Of a DNA stretch of 64,000 nucleotides, positions 43,960 to 51,682 are shown piece by piece. Origin of the DNA: Shimia sediminis (lineage in GTDB: Bacteria > Pseudomonadota > Alphaproteobacteria > Rhodobacterales > Rhodobacteraceae); contig NZ_RYZK01000012.1 in assembly GCF_003990645.1 (NCBI RefSeq), forward strand, positions 50,777 through 114,776, given 5' to 3'. The notes below the pieces were generated by a model, which did no database searches, was not told where the DNA came from, and saw nothing but the letters and a program-made list of their open reading frames with translations. Position 1 is the stretch's first letter. The number at the start of each line of letters is the position of its first letter. The position numbers and the translations under genes are program-made.

Positions 43960-44766
43960 TCAGAGTGGCTGCCACTCAGGCGTGCGCTTTTCGAGGAACG
44001 CCTGAATGCCTTCTCGGGCATCGTCGGTCATCATGTTTTCCACCATGACGGTCGTGGCATAGTCGTAAGCCTCAGCCAAAGGCATTTCGGCCTGGGCGTA
44101 AAAGGCCTCTTTGCCGATGCGCAAAGTGTGTCCGGACTTGCTCGCGATCTGTGTCGCCAGTTCCTGCGCTGTAGCCATCAGGTCCTCTGCAGCGACGATG
44201 TCGCTGATTAGGCCCCAATCGCGGGCGCTTCTGGCATCGGTCATCTGACCCGTTAGCAACATTTTCATTGCTTGCTTGCGCCCAACGTTGCGTGACAGCG
44301 CAACCATCGGCGTGGAGCAAAACAGACCAATATTTACTCCTGGAGTGGCAAATTGCGTGCCCGCTGCAGCAATCGCCAGATCACAGCTTGCCACCAATTG
44401 GCACCCTGCCGCCGTCGCAACTCCATGCACTGCGGCAATCACCGGCTTTGGACAGGTTACGATGGTCTGCATGGTGGCAGAACACATCTCCATTGTCTTC
44501 TGATAGAAGGCTTTGCCGCCATCTGTTTCACTTCGCGCTGCGGTCATTTCCTTCAAGTCGTGGCCGGCGCAGAACACCGGACCATTGGCGGCCAAGATGA
44601 TAACTTTGACATCTGTGCGCGCACCACACTCGGCAATCGCGTCACCAAGGGCCGTAAGCATGTCGATCGATAGGCTGTTGCGGGCAGCGGGCCGGTTCAG
44701 GGTCAGCGTCGCAACATGACCTGCGACAGCGACCTGCAAGATGGCTTCCGAATCTTGCATCTTCAT
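43960..44766 (-). CDS. Enoyl-CoA hydratase/isomerase (crotonase) family protein
   Basis: A 268-residue crotonase. Oxyanion-hole residues lie in NRPAARNSLSIDM near 25 and NGPVFCAGHDLKEM near 66; the middle CDLAIAAAGTQFATPGVNIG near 120 has a G/P arrangement where classical hydratases have two catalytic glutamates, so it may be an isomerase, a lyase or a hydratase on an unusual substrate. Its ATG overlaps the acyl-CoA dehydrogenase stop (ATGA at 44766), so the two are made together; the longer frame upstream lies inside that gene. Confidence 0.84.
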   Translation of the reverse strand: MKMQDSEAILQVAVAGHVATLTLNRPAARNSLSIDMLTALGDAIAECGARTDVKVIILAANGPVFCAGHDLKEMTAARSETDGGKAFYQKTMEMCSATMQTIVTCPKPVIAAVHGVATAAGCQLVASCDLAIAAAGTQFATPGVNIGLFCSTPMVALSRNVGRKQAMKMLLTGQMTDARSARDWGLISDIVAAEDLMATAQELATQIASKSGHTLRIGKEAFYAQAEMPLAEAYDYATTVMVENMMTDDAREGIQAFLEKRTPEWQPL

Positions 44767-45932
44767 TGATCCTTTAGCAGGCCGCGTGCGACAACCAATT
44801 TCATGATTTCCGTGGTTCCCGCGTAGATTCGCTCGATACGGTTGTCGCGATACATGCGCTCCAGCGGGTACTCCGCCATCAACCCATAGCCACCAAACAA
44901 TTGCAGGCATCGGTCGATGATTTTCGCTTGCAGTTCGGTTAGCCAGTATTTTGCCATCGAAACCTTTTCCGTGGTCAGGCGCCCTTCGAGATGCTCGGAA
45001 ATGCAGTGATCAAGGAACACCTTGGCAATGGTGAACTCAGAGGCACATTCAGCCAGCACGAACTGGGTGTTCTGGAAATCCGAGATCTTCTTGCCGAAGG
45101 CTTTGCGCTCGTCCACGTAATCCAATGTCAGGCGCAGCACCCGTTCCATCCTCGCCACCGCATAGACGCCAATCAGCAGCCGTTCCTGCGGCAATTGTTC
45201 CATCATCTGGGCAAAACCTTTGCCCTCTTCCGGACCAATCAGGGCCGAGGCCGGTACCCGCATGTCGTCAAAGAACAGCTCGGAGGTGTCGTTGGATTTC
45301 ATTCCCAGTTTGTCGAGATTGCGGCCACGGCGAAAACCTTCGACCTGATCGATTTCAACCGCGAAAAGCGAAATGCCGCGCCCACCCGCCGTCGGATCAG
45401 TTTTGGCGGCAACGACAATCAAGTTGGCCAACTGCCCGTTGGTGATAAAGGTCTTGGAGCCTGAAATCGAATAGTGATTGCCGTCCTTGCGGGCCACGGT
45501 CCTGATGTTTTGCAGATCAGAACCTGCACCTGGTTCCGTCATCGCGATGGCGCCAATCAATTCGCCCGAAACCATGCGGGGCAGGATCGACTTTTTCTGT
45601 TCTTCTGACCCGTATTGGATGATGTAGGGGATCACGATCGAGTTGTGCAGGCCGCCGCCCCAGCCGTCAATGCCTGCCAGGTTCCCCTGATAGGCGATTA
45701 CCGCATCGTGGGCAAAACTACCCCCGGGTCCGCCGAACTCCTCGGGCACCTCAGCGCCGAGCAATCCCATTTCACCCGCCTTTTCCCACAACGAACGAGG
45801 GAACGAACTTTGTTTTTCCCAGTCTTCATAGTGGGGTTCGCATTCCTGTTTGTAGAACTGCGCACAAGCGTCAGACAACATTTGCAATTCGTCATCCATC
45901 CAGCCGGACGTAGGTATTTGAAGGTTCGCCAT
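44763..45932 (-). CDS. Acyl-CoA dehydrogenase (long-chain/AcdA type)
   Basis: A 389-residue FAD enzyme that makes an alpha,beta double bond in an acyl-CoA. FAD and substrate motifs: AIAMTEPGAGSDLQ near 130, FITNGQLANLIVV near 160, RKAFGKKISDFQ near 275, and LFGGYGLMAEYPLERMYRD near 355. The usual base in IYEGT is alanine here (IYAGTTEIMK), but MEQLPQERLLI near 245 carries the glutamate used by LCAD-type members, so it should be a true dehydrogenase. An ATG at 45932 is preferred over a TTG at 45953. First gene of the leftward set of four. Confidence 0.85.
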   Translation of the reverse strand: MANLQIPTSGWMDDELQMLSDACAQFYKQECEPHYEDWEKQSSFPRSLWEKAGEMGLLGAEVPEEFGGPGGSFAHDAVIAYQGNLAGIDGWGGGLHNSIVIPYIIQYGSEEQKKSILPRMVSGELIGAIAMTEPGAGSDLQNIRTVARKDGNHYSISGSKTFITNGQLANLIVVAAKTDPTAGGRGISLFAVEIDQVEGFRRGRNLDKLGMKSNDTSELFFDDMRVPASALIGPEEGKGFAQMMEQLPQERLLIGVYAVARMERVLRLTLDYVDERKAFGKKISDFQNTQFVLAECASEFTIAKVFLDHCISEHLEGRLTTEKVSMAKYWLTELQAKIIDRCLQLFGGYGLMAEYPLERMYRDNRIERIYAGTTEIMKLVVARGLLKDQ

Positions 45933-46076
45933 TTCTGTCCGCCAAATCTGCAAATCGACCCGCGGGCCGATGTGAAAGTTGAATGAACCCTAGGAACAAG
46001 CCGCCGGGCGGACTAATTTTTTGTGGCTATCTAGGTGATCTGATTTTGTTATGACACACTGCGAGATTGGTCAAAG

Positions 46077-47009
46077 TCACTTGGGTGCGATCACCTCACC
46101 TTTCCAATGTCCCTTGCGTACTTCCAAAATCAGCACGTCGCGCACGACGTTATAAACAGCCTGCGAAACCGGCGTGAGCGGTCTGATTTTCGGAACGGCC
46201 AAAGACACGTTGCGTGAAAGCTTGGGATCAACGATGCGGCGTGCGTCAATCTCTCCCATGACAAGTATGTCGGCCATCGACGGCCAGTTCAGTACGGTTG
46301 CGCCGACGCCCGCCATGACCATGCCGCGAATGGTTAAGAGTGATTGCTGTTCGTACCGCACCTTGAGGGACTTACCGGTTTCCAACATGGCATCTTCCAG
46401 TGCGCGACGCACATGCACACGCCTGTTTGGCATCACAAGATCGAAGTGCGCCAGTTCCGCCAACCGCAGGTCGGAATTGTCAGGTTCTCCGCCTTGGCGC
46501 TTAGAAAACAGAAACAGTTCTTCGCGTACCACAGGTTCAAAGGCAACATCCTGAAGGCGGCCGACATTGGGCAGCACGCCAAAATCTGCTTTGCCCGACT
46601 CAAGCGCTTGCCCCGCCTCGAACCCCAGTCCATCTATAATCGCAACGTTGATATCGGGATAAAGACGTTCAACAGCCTGCACAATCGTCGCGGCCAGCAT
46701 GCCAGCCATGCCGACGGGCAATGCAATCATGATATCGCCAGCCAGCTTGCCGGCGGCGCTGCTCGCATCGTTCTTGGCTTGTTCGACATGCTCCAGAATA
46801 GACTTGGCGTGGCCGTAAAACCGCCGACCTGCCTCGGTGACCTGCGTGCCGCTTGGCCCACGCACCAAGAGTTCCGCCCCGATCTCTGCCTCGAGATCGA
46901 CAATTTGTCGGCTTAGCGCGGGTTGAGCAATGAAAAGTTCGCGAGAGGCCGCGATAAATCCGCCATTTTCGACGATCGAGCAAAAATATCGCAATTGGAT
47001 GAGTTTCAT
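46077..47009 (-). CDS. LysR family transcriptional regulator
   Basis: A 310-residue LysR protein: HTH at ~1-60 (LRYFCSIVENGGFIAASREL, AQPALSRQIVDLEAEIGAEL) and an effector domain from ~90 (GDIMIALPVGMAGMLAATIV), close to the CbnR/nitrogen-assimilation style group. The start at 47009 follows CGGAG; a longer frame to 47063 lacks one. It is divergent from the thiamine-diphosphate enzyme gene over 232 bases and stands between the two arms of the catabolic region, so it probably controls one or both. Confidence 0.85.
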   Translation of the reverse strand: MKLIQLRYFCSIVENGGFIAASRELFIAQPALSRQIVDLEAEIGAELLVRGPSGTQVTEAGRRFYGHAKSILEHVEQAKNDASSAAGKLAGDIMIALPVGMAGMLAATIVQAVERLYPDINVAIIDGLGFEAGQALESGKADFGVLPNVGRLQDVAFEPVVREELFLFSKRQGGEPDNSDLRLAELAHFDLVMPNRRVHVRRALEDAMLETGKSLKVRYEQQSLLTIRGMVMAGVGATVLNWPSMADILVMGEIDARRIVDPKLSRNVSLAVPKIRPLTPVSQAVYNVVRDVLILEVRKGHWKGEVIAPK

Positions 47010-47241
47010 GAAGAACTCCGATCTTTGTCCTGGGCTACCACGGTCAGACCAGACAGCCGGCAATCATGGAATGTAACCTCCGGCGGCGCCTGTCATAACA
47101 AACTGCTATTACGATTATCACTCAATAGGATTTGTGCAAGCGACTCTGCACACGCAATCTTTGCCCAAACCTGGGCCTGCGCGACAATTCGTTTCTACTT
47201 CGGGCCCGGGATGCATTCAGAAGATCTTGCCGGAGGTTCAG

Positions 47242-48978
47242 ATGAACATGGAATCCAAACATATGTTGCGTGGCGGCGCGCTCTTGGCGCGTGCCTTCAA
47301 GGAAAAGGGCATCGACCATGCGTTTACGCTGGCCGGCGGTTTCTGCAATCCCGCACTTGAGGGTTTCATGGAATGCCAGATGCCGGTCATCAACTGCCCG
47401 CACGAACAGATCTCTGGCCATTTGGCTGACGGCCACGCCCGCATCACCCGCAAGCCGACTCTCTGCATCGTCGGTCCCGAAGGCTTTGCCAACGCCGTTC
47501 CCGCAATGCTCGAAGCCTGGGGCGAGCGTTCGCCCGTGATTTTCGTGACCGGTTCATCAACCTTGAAGCGCCAGGGATCGGGCGGCTTCAAAGAGATTGA
47601 CGACGTGGCGATCGCCGCCCCTCTGACCAAGTATTCTGAACAGATCGTCGACGGCAACCGGATTAGTGAGTTCGTTGATCGTGCATGGAAAGCCGCCACT
47701 ACCGGCTACCCCGGCCCGGTGCATCTGGCCCTGCCCGTCGACATCATGTTTTCGTCCTTCCCCGAGGATGCCGGGCTGGATGAACGCCCGTTCAACCGCA
47801 CTGCACAACCGCTGCCGCGCGCTTGGCCCGACCCGGAGGCGCTGGCGCCGGTGCTGGAAACCATTAAGAATGCCGAACGTCCTGTGGTGATCGCCGGCCA
47901 TGGTGTGTGGTGGTCTAAGACCGAAGGCAAGCTGGCCGAGGCCTGCAACAAGCTGCGGGTGCCGGTCTATAACGTGCCCTATCACACCAAGAACCTTGGC
48001 GAAGAAAGCGAATGCTACATTGGCCTTGCGGACTTCCATCAGTTCCAACCCTCGAAACCGGCGATCCACGAGGCAGATGTAGTAGTTATGGTCGGCTGTC
48101 GACTGGACAATCAGATGAACTTTGGCAACCCGCCTTTCATTCTAGAGGGCACCAAGTTGATCTGCGTGAACGGCAGCCATGAAGAGCTGGATTACAACCA
48201 TGGCGCTGACATGCCGTTGCTGTCAGACCCAGGCGCTTTCCTGGATGCCATGGGTGCACTGGAGAATACTTGGGATAGCTGGTTTGACCTGCAGGTCCAA
48301 CGCCGCGGCGACTGGGTTGCGGAGTGGACCGCCCATTTGGAAGAAGAAGACGCCAAACATCAAGCGGGTGAGTGCAAAATGCATCCACTCCAACTGGGCG
48401 TGGATGTTCAAGCCGAGATGAAAGACGGTGACTGGCTGGTCTTTGACGGCGGTAACACCCATTTCTGGAACGAGATTGCCACCAATATCGCCGCCAAGCG
48501 TGGCCTGAAGTTGGGCGGCATCATGCATCCGGGCAACTACAGCCTACTGGGTGTCGGCGTTTCCTTTGGGCTCTCGGCCAAGAACGTCCACCCAGACAAG
48601 ACTGTGGTCGTGGTCTCGGGCGACGGCGCCTTTTTGTCTGGTGGCCTATCAGTTGAGGCCTGTTTCCAAGAAAACCTGCCAATTGTCGTGGTAATCGACA
48701 ACAACGGCGGTTTGGACTGCATCAGCCAGCAACAGGAAAAGCTGTTCAAGAACGGCCAACACTATGCAACCGACTTCCGCGATATCCCCTTTCACACCCT
48801 GTTCGAAGGCATGGGCGGCTATGGCGAGTTGGTTACCAAGCGCGAAGACCTGTCCGGCGCCATCCAGCGCGCGATCTCCAGCGGCAAGACCGCCTGCGTC
48901 AATGTCAAATGTCGCGGCGTGATCAGCCCAATCGTGGCCGCAACCGCTGACAAGCGCGACAAGGCGTCGATCGAATAA
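47242..48978 (+). CDS. Thiamine-diphosphate-dependent enzyme (benzaldehyde lyase / acetolactate synthase-like)
   Basis: A 578-residue ThDP enzyme. The cofactor-activating glutamate is in NCPHEQISGHLADGHARITR near residue 48; the middle domain spans ~195-320; the ThDP-Mg motif is VSGDGAFLSGGLSVEACFQ near 455, running to IDNNGG. The N-terminal layout (GGFCNP, PMLEAWGERSPVIFVTGSS, then AAPLTKYSEQI) recalls benzaldehyde lyase and 2-hydroxyacyl-CoA lyase more than sulfoacetaldehyde acetyltransferase. It would make or break a C-C bond next to a carbonyl. CGGAGG precedes the ATG at 47242. The stop overlaps the next gene by one base. Substrate not known. Confidence 0.8.
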   Translation: MNMESKHMLRGGALLARAFKEKGIDHAFTLAGGFCNPALEGFMECQMPVINCPHEQISGHLADGHARITRKPTLCIVGPEGFANAVPAMLEAWGERSPVIFVTGSSTLKRQGSGGFKEIDDVAIAAPLTKYSEQIVDGNRISEFVDRAWKAATTGYPGPVHLALPVDIMFSSFPEDAGLDERPFNRTAQPLPRAWPDPEALAPVLETIKNAERPVVIAGHGVWWSKTEGKLAEACNKLRVPVYNVPYHTKNLGEESECYIGLADFHQFQPSKPAIHEADVVVMVGCRLDNQMNFGNPPFILEGTKLICVNGSHEELDYNHGADMPLLSDPGAFLDAMGALENTWDSWFDLQVQRRGDWVAEWTAHLEEEDAKHQAGECKMHPLQLGVDVQAEMKDGDWLVFDGGNTHFWNEIATNIAAKRGLKLGGIMHPGNYSLLGVGVSFGLSAKNVHPDKTVVVVSGDGAFLSGGLSVEACFQENLPIVVVIDNNGGLDCISQQQEKLFKNGQHYATDFRDIPFHTLFEGMGGYGELVTKREDLSGAIQRAISSGKTACVNVKCRGVISPIVAATADKRDKASIE

Positions 48979-49331
48979 TGGCAACCTTGTCCACCCATAC
49001 GCTGAACGGCGTCGATGGTACCCACGCGGGTGGCATCGGCGTCACGCTCGTCAAGTTGGCCGAGGCGGGCGCCGAACTGATCTTCGAAACGGAAACCGAC
49101 GCGGGCGGTCGCCTGCGCCGGGAGATTCCCGCCGATCAGATCGACACTGCCGCAACTTATGAACTGGTGATGGACACTGCGGCCTATTGGGCGACCCAGG
49201 CCGCTGCCGCGCCCACCGCCGGGCACATCCGCCAGATCGTTCTGCGGTTCGAAATGTCCGACGCCGAAGGCGCCTATCACATGCCGGTCATCCTTGGCCC
49301 CAACACCTATTCAACATGGCTGTCGCACTGA
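48978..49331 (+). CDS. Transthyretin/HIU hydrolase-like protein lacking the YRGS signature
   Basis: A 117-residue protein with the transthyretin-like fold of 5-hydroxyisourate hydrolase: LSTHTLNGVDGTHAGG at the N-terminus (first catalytic histidine), DAGGRLRREI with the conserved arginine, and AYHMPVILGPNTYST with the second histidine. It ends in STWLSH, so the diagnostic C-terminal YRGS seen in UraH (11328) is missing. It is translationally coupled to the ThDP enzyme (1-base overlap) and followed by a thiolase, not by purine genes. It probably hydrolyses a different cyclic or amide compound. Fold likely, function unknown. Confidence 0.75.
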   Translation: MATLSTHTLNGVDGTHAGGIGVTLVKLAEAGAELIFETETDAGGRLRREIPADQIDTAATYELVMDTAAYWATQAAAAPTAGHIRQIVLRFEMSDAEGAYHMPVILGPNTYSTWLSH

Positions 49332-49364
49332 AACCAGCGTCAGACCCTCCCCTGGATTGAGCAT

Positions 49365-50570
49365 ATGACACAAACCCCCTCTCTCATGAATATCGCCATC
49401 CTGTCCGGAGTACGCACGGCCATTGGCACCTTTGGCGGATCGCTTGCAGGTACACCCCCTTGCGATCTTGCAACCCATGTCGCTCAAGAGGCGATCTCCC
49501 GCGCAGGCGTTTCCCCCGACCAGATTGACCAAACCGTCTTCGGCAACGTGATCCACACCGAACCGCGCGACATGTACATCAGCCGGGTTGCTGCGATTGG
49601 CGCCGGGGTTCCGGAAACCTCACCAGCTTTGACACTGAACCGGCTGTGCGGCAGCGGGCTTCAGGCAGTGGTTTCGGCAGCAGAACAGATCACCTTGGGC
49701 AATGCCTCGATGACCCTAGCCGGGGGCGCAGAATGCATGAGCCGGGTTGGCCATATGCTGAATGCCGGGCGTTTTGGCGCCAAGATGGGTGACGTCAAGG
49801 CTGTTGACATGATGACTGGCGCGCTGACCGACCCATTTGGCAACGGTCATATGGGCGTTACGGCGGAAAACATTGCAGAACGCATGGGCATCGACCGCGA
49901 CACCCAGGACGCGCTCGCCGTGGAAAGCCACTACCGCGCGGCCTCAGCCATCGCCGAGGGGCGCTTCAAGGAACAGATTGTGCCGGTCGAGATAAAAACA
50001 CGCAAAGGCGTGGTCAACTTTGACACCGACGAACATGTTCGCACCGATATCAAGCCCGAGGACATGAGCAAATTGCGTCCGGCCTTCTGCAAGGACGGCA
50101 GTGTCACTGCCGGCAACGCCTCTGGCATCAACGATGGCGCTGCCGCCTTGGTGCTGGCGTCAGAAGAAGCCGCAGCAGCAGCCCCCGGCGCGCCGTTGGC
50201 GATCATCCGCGCAGCCTCGGTTGGCGGCGTCGCGCCCGAAGTCATGGGGCTTGGTCCCATTCCAGCCACCCAAAAGGCGCTCTCGATTGCCGGGCTGACC
50301 GTTGCGGACCTTTCGGTGATCGAAAGCAACGAAGCCTTTGCCGCGCAGGCCTGCGGCGTGGCGCAGGAGCTGGGCTTTCCTGCTGAGATTACCAACCCCA
50401 ATGGCGGCGCGATTGCATTGGGTCACCCAGTCGGCGCATCCGGCGCGATCATCCTGATCAAGTTGATCTATGAGTTGCGTCGGATTGGCGGACGCTACGG
50501 GCTGGCCACCATGTGCATCGGCGGCGGTCAGGGCATCTCAGTGGTCATTGAAAACTCCGAGGCGACATAA
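49365..50570 (+). CDS. Thiolase (acetyl-CoA C-acyltransferase family)
   Basis: A 401-residue thiolase with all active-site parts: nucleophilic Cys95 in TLNRLCGSGLQAVVSA, NEAFAAQACG near 325, the GGAIALGHPVGASGA histidine near 350, and the second cysteine in MCIGGGQGISVVIE near 383. It cleaves a 3-oxoacyl-CoA to acetyl-CoA plus a shortened acyl-CoA, or runs the reverse. The ATG at 49365 is used; an internal ATG at 49386 is possible. The hydroxyacyl-CoA dehydrogenase gene starts two bases after its stop, giving consecutive beta-oxidation steps. Confidence 0.9.
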   Translation: MTQTPSLMNIAILSGVRTAIGTFGGSLAGTPPCDLATHVAQEAISRAGVSPDQIDQTVFGNVIHTEPRDMYISRVAAIGAGVPETSPALTLNRLCGSGLQAVVSAAEQITLGNASMTLAGGAECMSRVGHMLNAGRFGAKMGDVKAVDMMTGALTDPFGNGHMGVTAENIAERMGIDRDTQDALAVESHYRAASAIAEGRFKEQIVPVEIKTRKGVVNFDTDEHVRTDIKPEDMSKLRPAFCKDGSVTAGNASGINDGAAALVLASEEAAAAAPGAPLAIIRAASVGGVAPEVMGLGPIPATQKALSIAGLTVADLSVIESNEAFAAQACGVAQELGFPAEITNPNGGAIALGHPVGASGAIILIKLIYELRRIGGRYGLATMCIGGGQGISVVIENSEAT

Positions 50571-50572
50571 TC

Positions 50573-51664
50573 ATGGACATTCAAAACATCGGCGTCCTGG
50601 GCGCAGGCACCATGGGCGCTGGCATAACAATCACCGCCGCCATGGGTGGCTTTGACGTAACCCTGTCCGACAGCTCGCAAGAGGCGTTGACACGCGCCGC
50701 CGCCCAACTGACCAAATACACGGCTCGCCAAGTCGACAAGGGCCGCATGACCGAGGCCGAAGCAGAGGCGGTCAACAACCGCCTGACGGTATCCTGTGAT
50801 ATCGCCGCTCTTGCAGGGTCCGATCTGGTGGTCGAAGCGGTGTTCGAAGACATGTCCGTCAAGCGCCAGGTTTTCGGAACGCTCGAAACCATCGTATCCG
50901 ACGCCTGCGTCCTGGCGACTAATACCAGCGCACTCAAAGTAGACCACATAGCCGAGGCATTGATCCACAAGGGACGGTTCTGTGGGCTGCACTATTTCAG
51001 CCCCGCCGAAGTAAACCCGGTTGTCGAAGTCATTCGCGGCACCCAGACGGCCGACGCCACGCTTGATGCTGTATTGCCGTTCTTAGCGCAATGCCACAAG
51101 ATCGCGATCCGCTGCCTCGACCAAAGCGGCTTTGCGCTGAACCGGTTCTTCTGCCCCTACACCAACGAGGCGGTTCGTTGTCTCGAGGCAGGCCTGGGCA
51201 CGCACGCCCAGATCGACGCAGTTGCAAAGGACACGCTTGGCGTCGCGATTGGACCGTTTTTCGTGATGAACATCGTCAAGCCCAGCATCAACCTGACGGC
51301 GGTGCAGAACCTCGCGCACCTCGGTAAATTCTACGCTGCCTCACCCGAGTTCGTCCGTGTAGGTAAGGCCAAAGCCTTGTGGGAAATTGACATCGAAGCA
51401 GCCGAGTTGGACCCGGCCGCGGCGGCGGCCATTTCCGACAGGCTGCGTGGTGCGATTTTTTATGCGGTGCTGGACGAAATCGCCGAGGGCGTCGCCACAG
51501 CTGAGGACATCGACACTGGTGCGGAAAAGGCCTTCACCTTTGCCAGTGGCCCCGTCAAGATGATGCGCAATCTGGGCTTTGAGGAAACAACCCGCTTGCT
51601 TGGTCTGGTTGCGCCCGGCAAAACTGGCCACTTGAAAGCGCCACTGCAAAGCCTCGTCAACTGA
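50573..51664 (+). CDS. 3-hydroxyacyl-CoA dehydrogenase
   Basis: A 363-residue NAD-dependent dehydrogenase without a fused hydratase domain. The Rossmann motif is GVLGAGTMGAGI near 8-19; ATNTSALKVDHIAEAL near 115; the catalytic histidine in GLHYFSPAEVNPVVEVI near 137; the C-terminal helical domain has NRFFCPYTNEAVRCLEAG near 190. The C-terminal part is longer than in the classic ~290-residue enzyme, with a second helical repeat as in FadB-like proteins. It would oxidise the hydratase product for the thiolase next door. Confidence 0.88.
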   Translation: MDIQNIGVLGAGTMGAGITITAAMGGFDVTLSDSSQEALTRAAAQLTKYTARQVDKGRMTEAEAEAVNNRLTVSCDIAALAGSDLVVEAVFEDMSVKRQVFGTLETIVSDACVLATNTSALKVDHIAEALIHKGRFCGLHYFSPAEVNPVVEVIRGTQTADATLDAVLPFLAQCHKIAIRCLDQSGFALNRFFCPYTNEAVRCLEAGLGTHAQIDAVAKDTLGVAIGPFFVMNIVKPSINLTAVQNLAHLGKFYAASPEFVRVGKAKALWEIDIEAAELDPAAAAAISDRLRGAIFYAVLDEIAEGVATAEDIDTGAEKAFTFASGPVKMMRNLGFEETTRLLGLVAPGKTGHLKAPLQSLVN

Positions 51665-51682
51665 ACAATTCCGAGACCCGCC

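Noticed and set aside
44763-45932. Acyl-CoA dehydrogenase homologue as a sulfinopropionyl-CoA desulfinase, given the Tct importer and YeiH exporter nearby
   Set aside because: Desulfinases replace the catalytic glutamate; here an LCAD-type QER glutamate is present, so a true dehydrogenase is more likely.
47242-48978. ThDP enzyme as sulfoacetaldehyde acetyltransferase (Xsc)
   Set aside because: The N-terminal segments do not match Xsc and no phosphate acetyltransferase gene follows; the layout is closer to benzaldehyde lyase.
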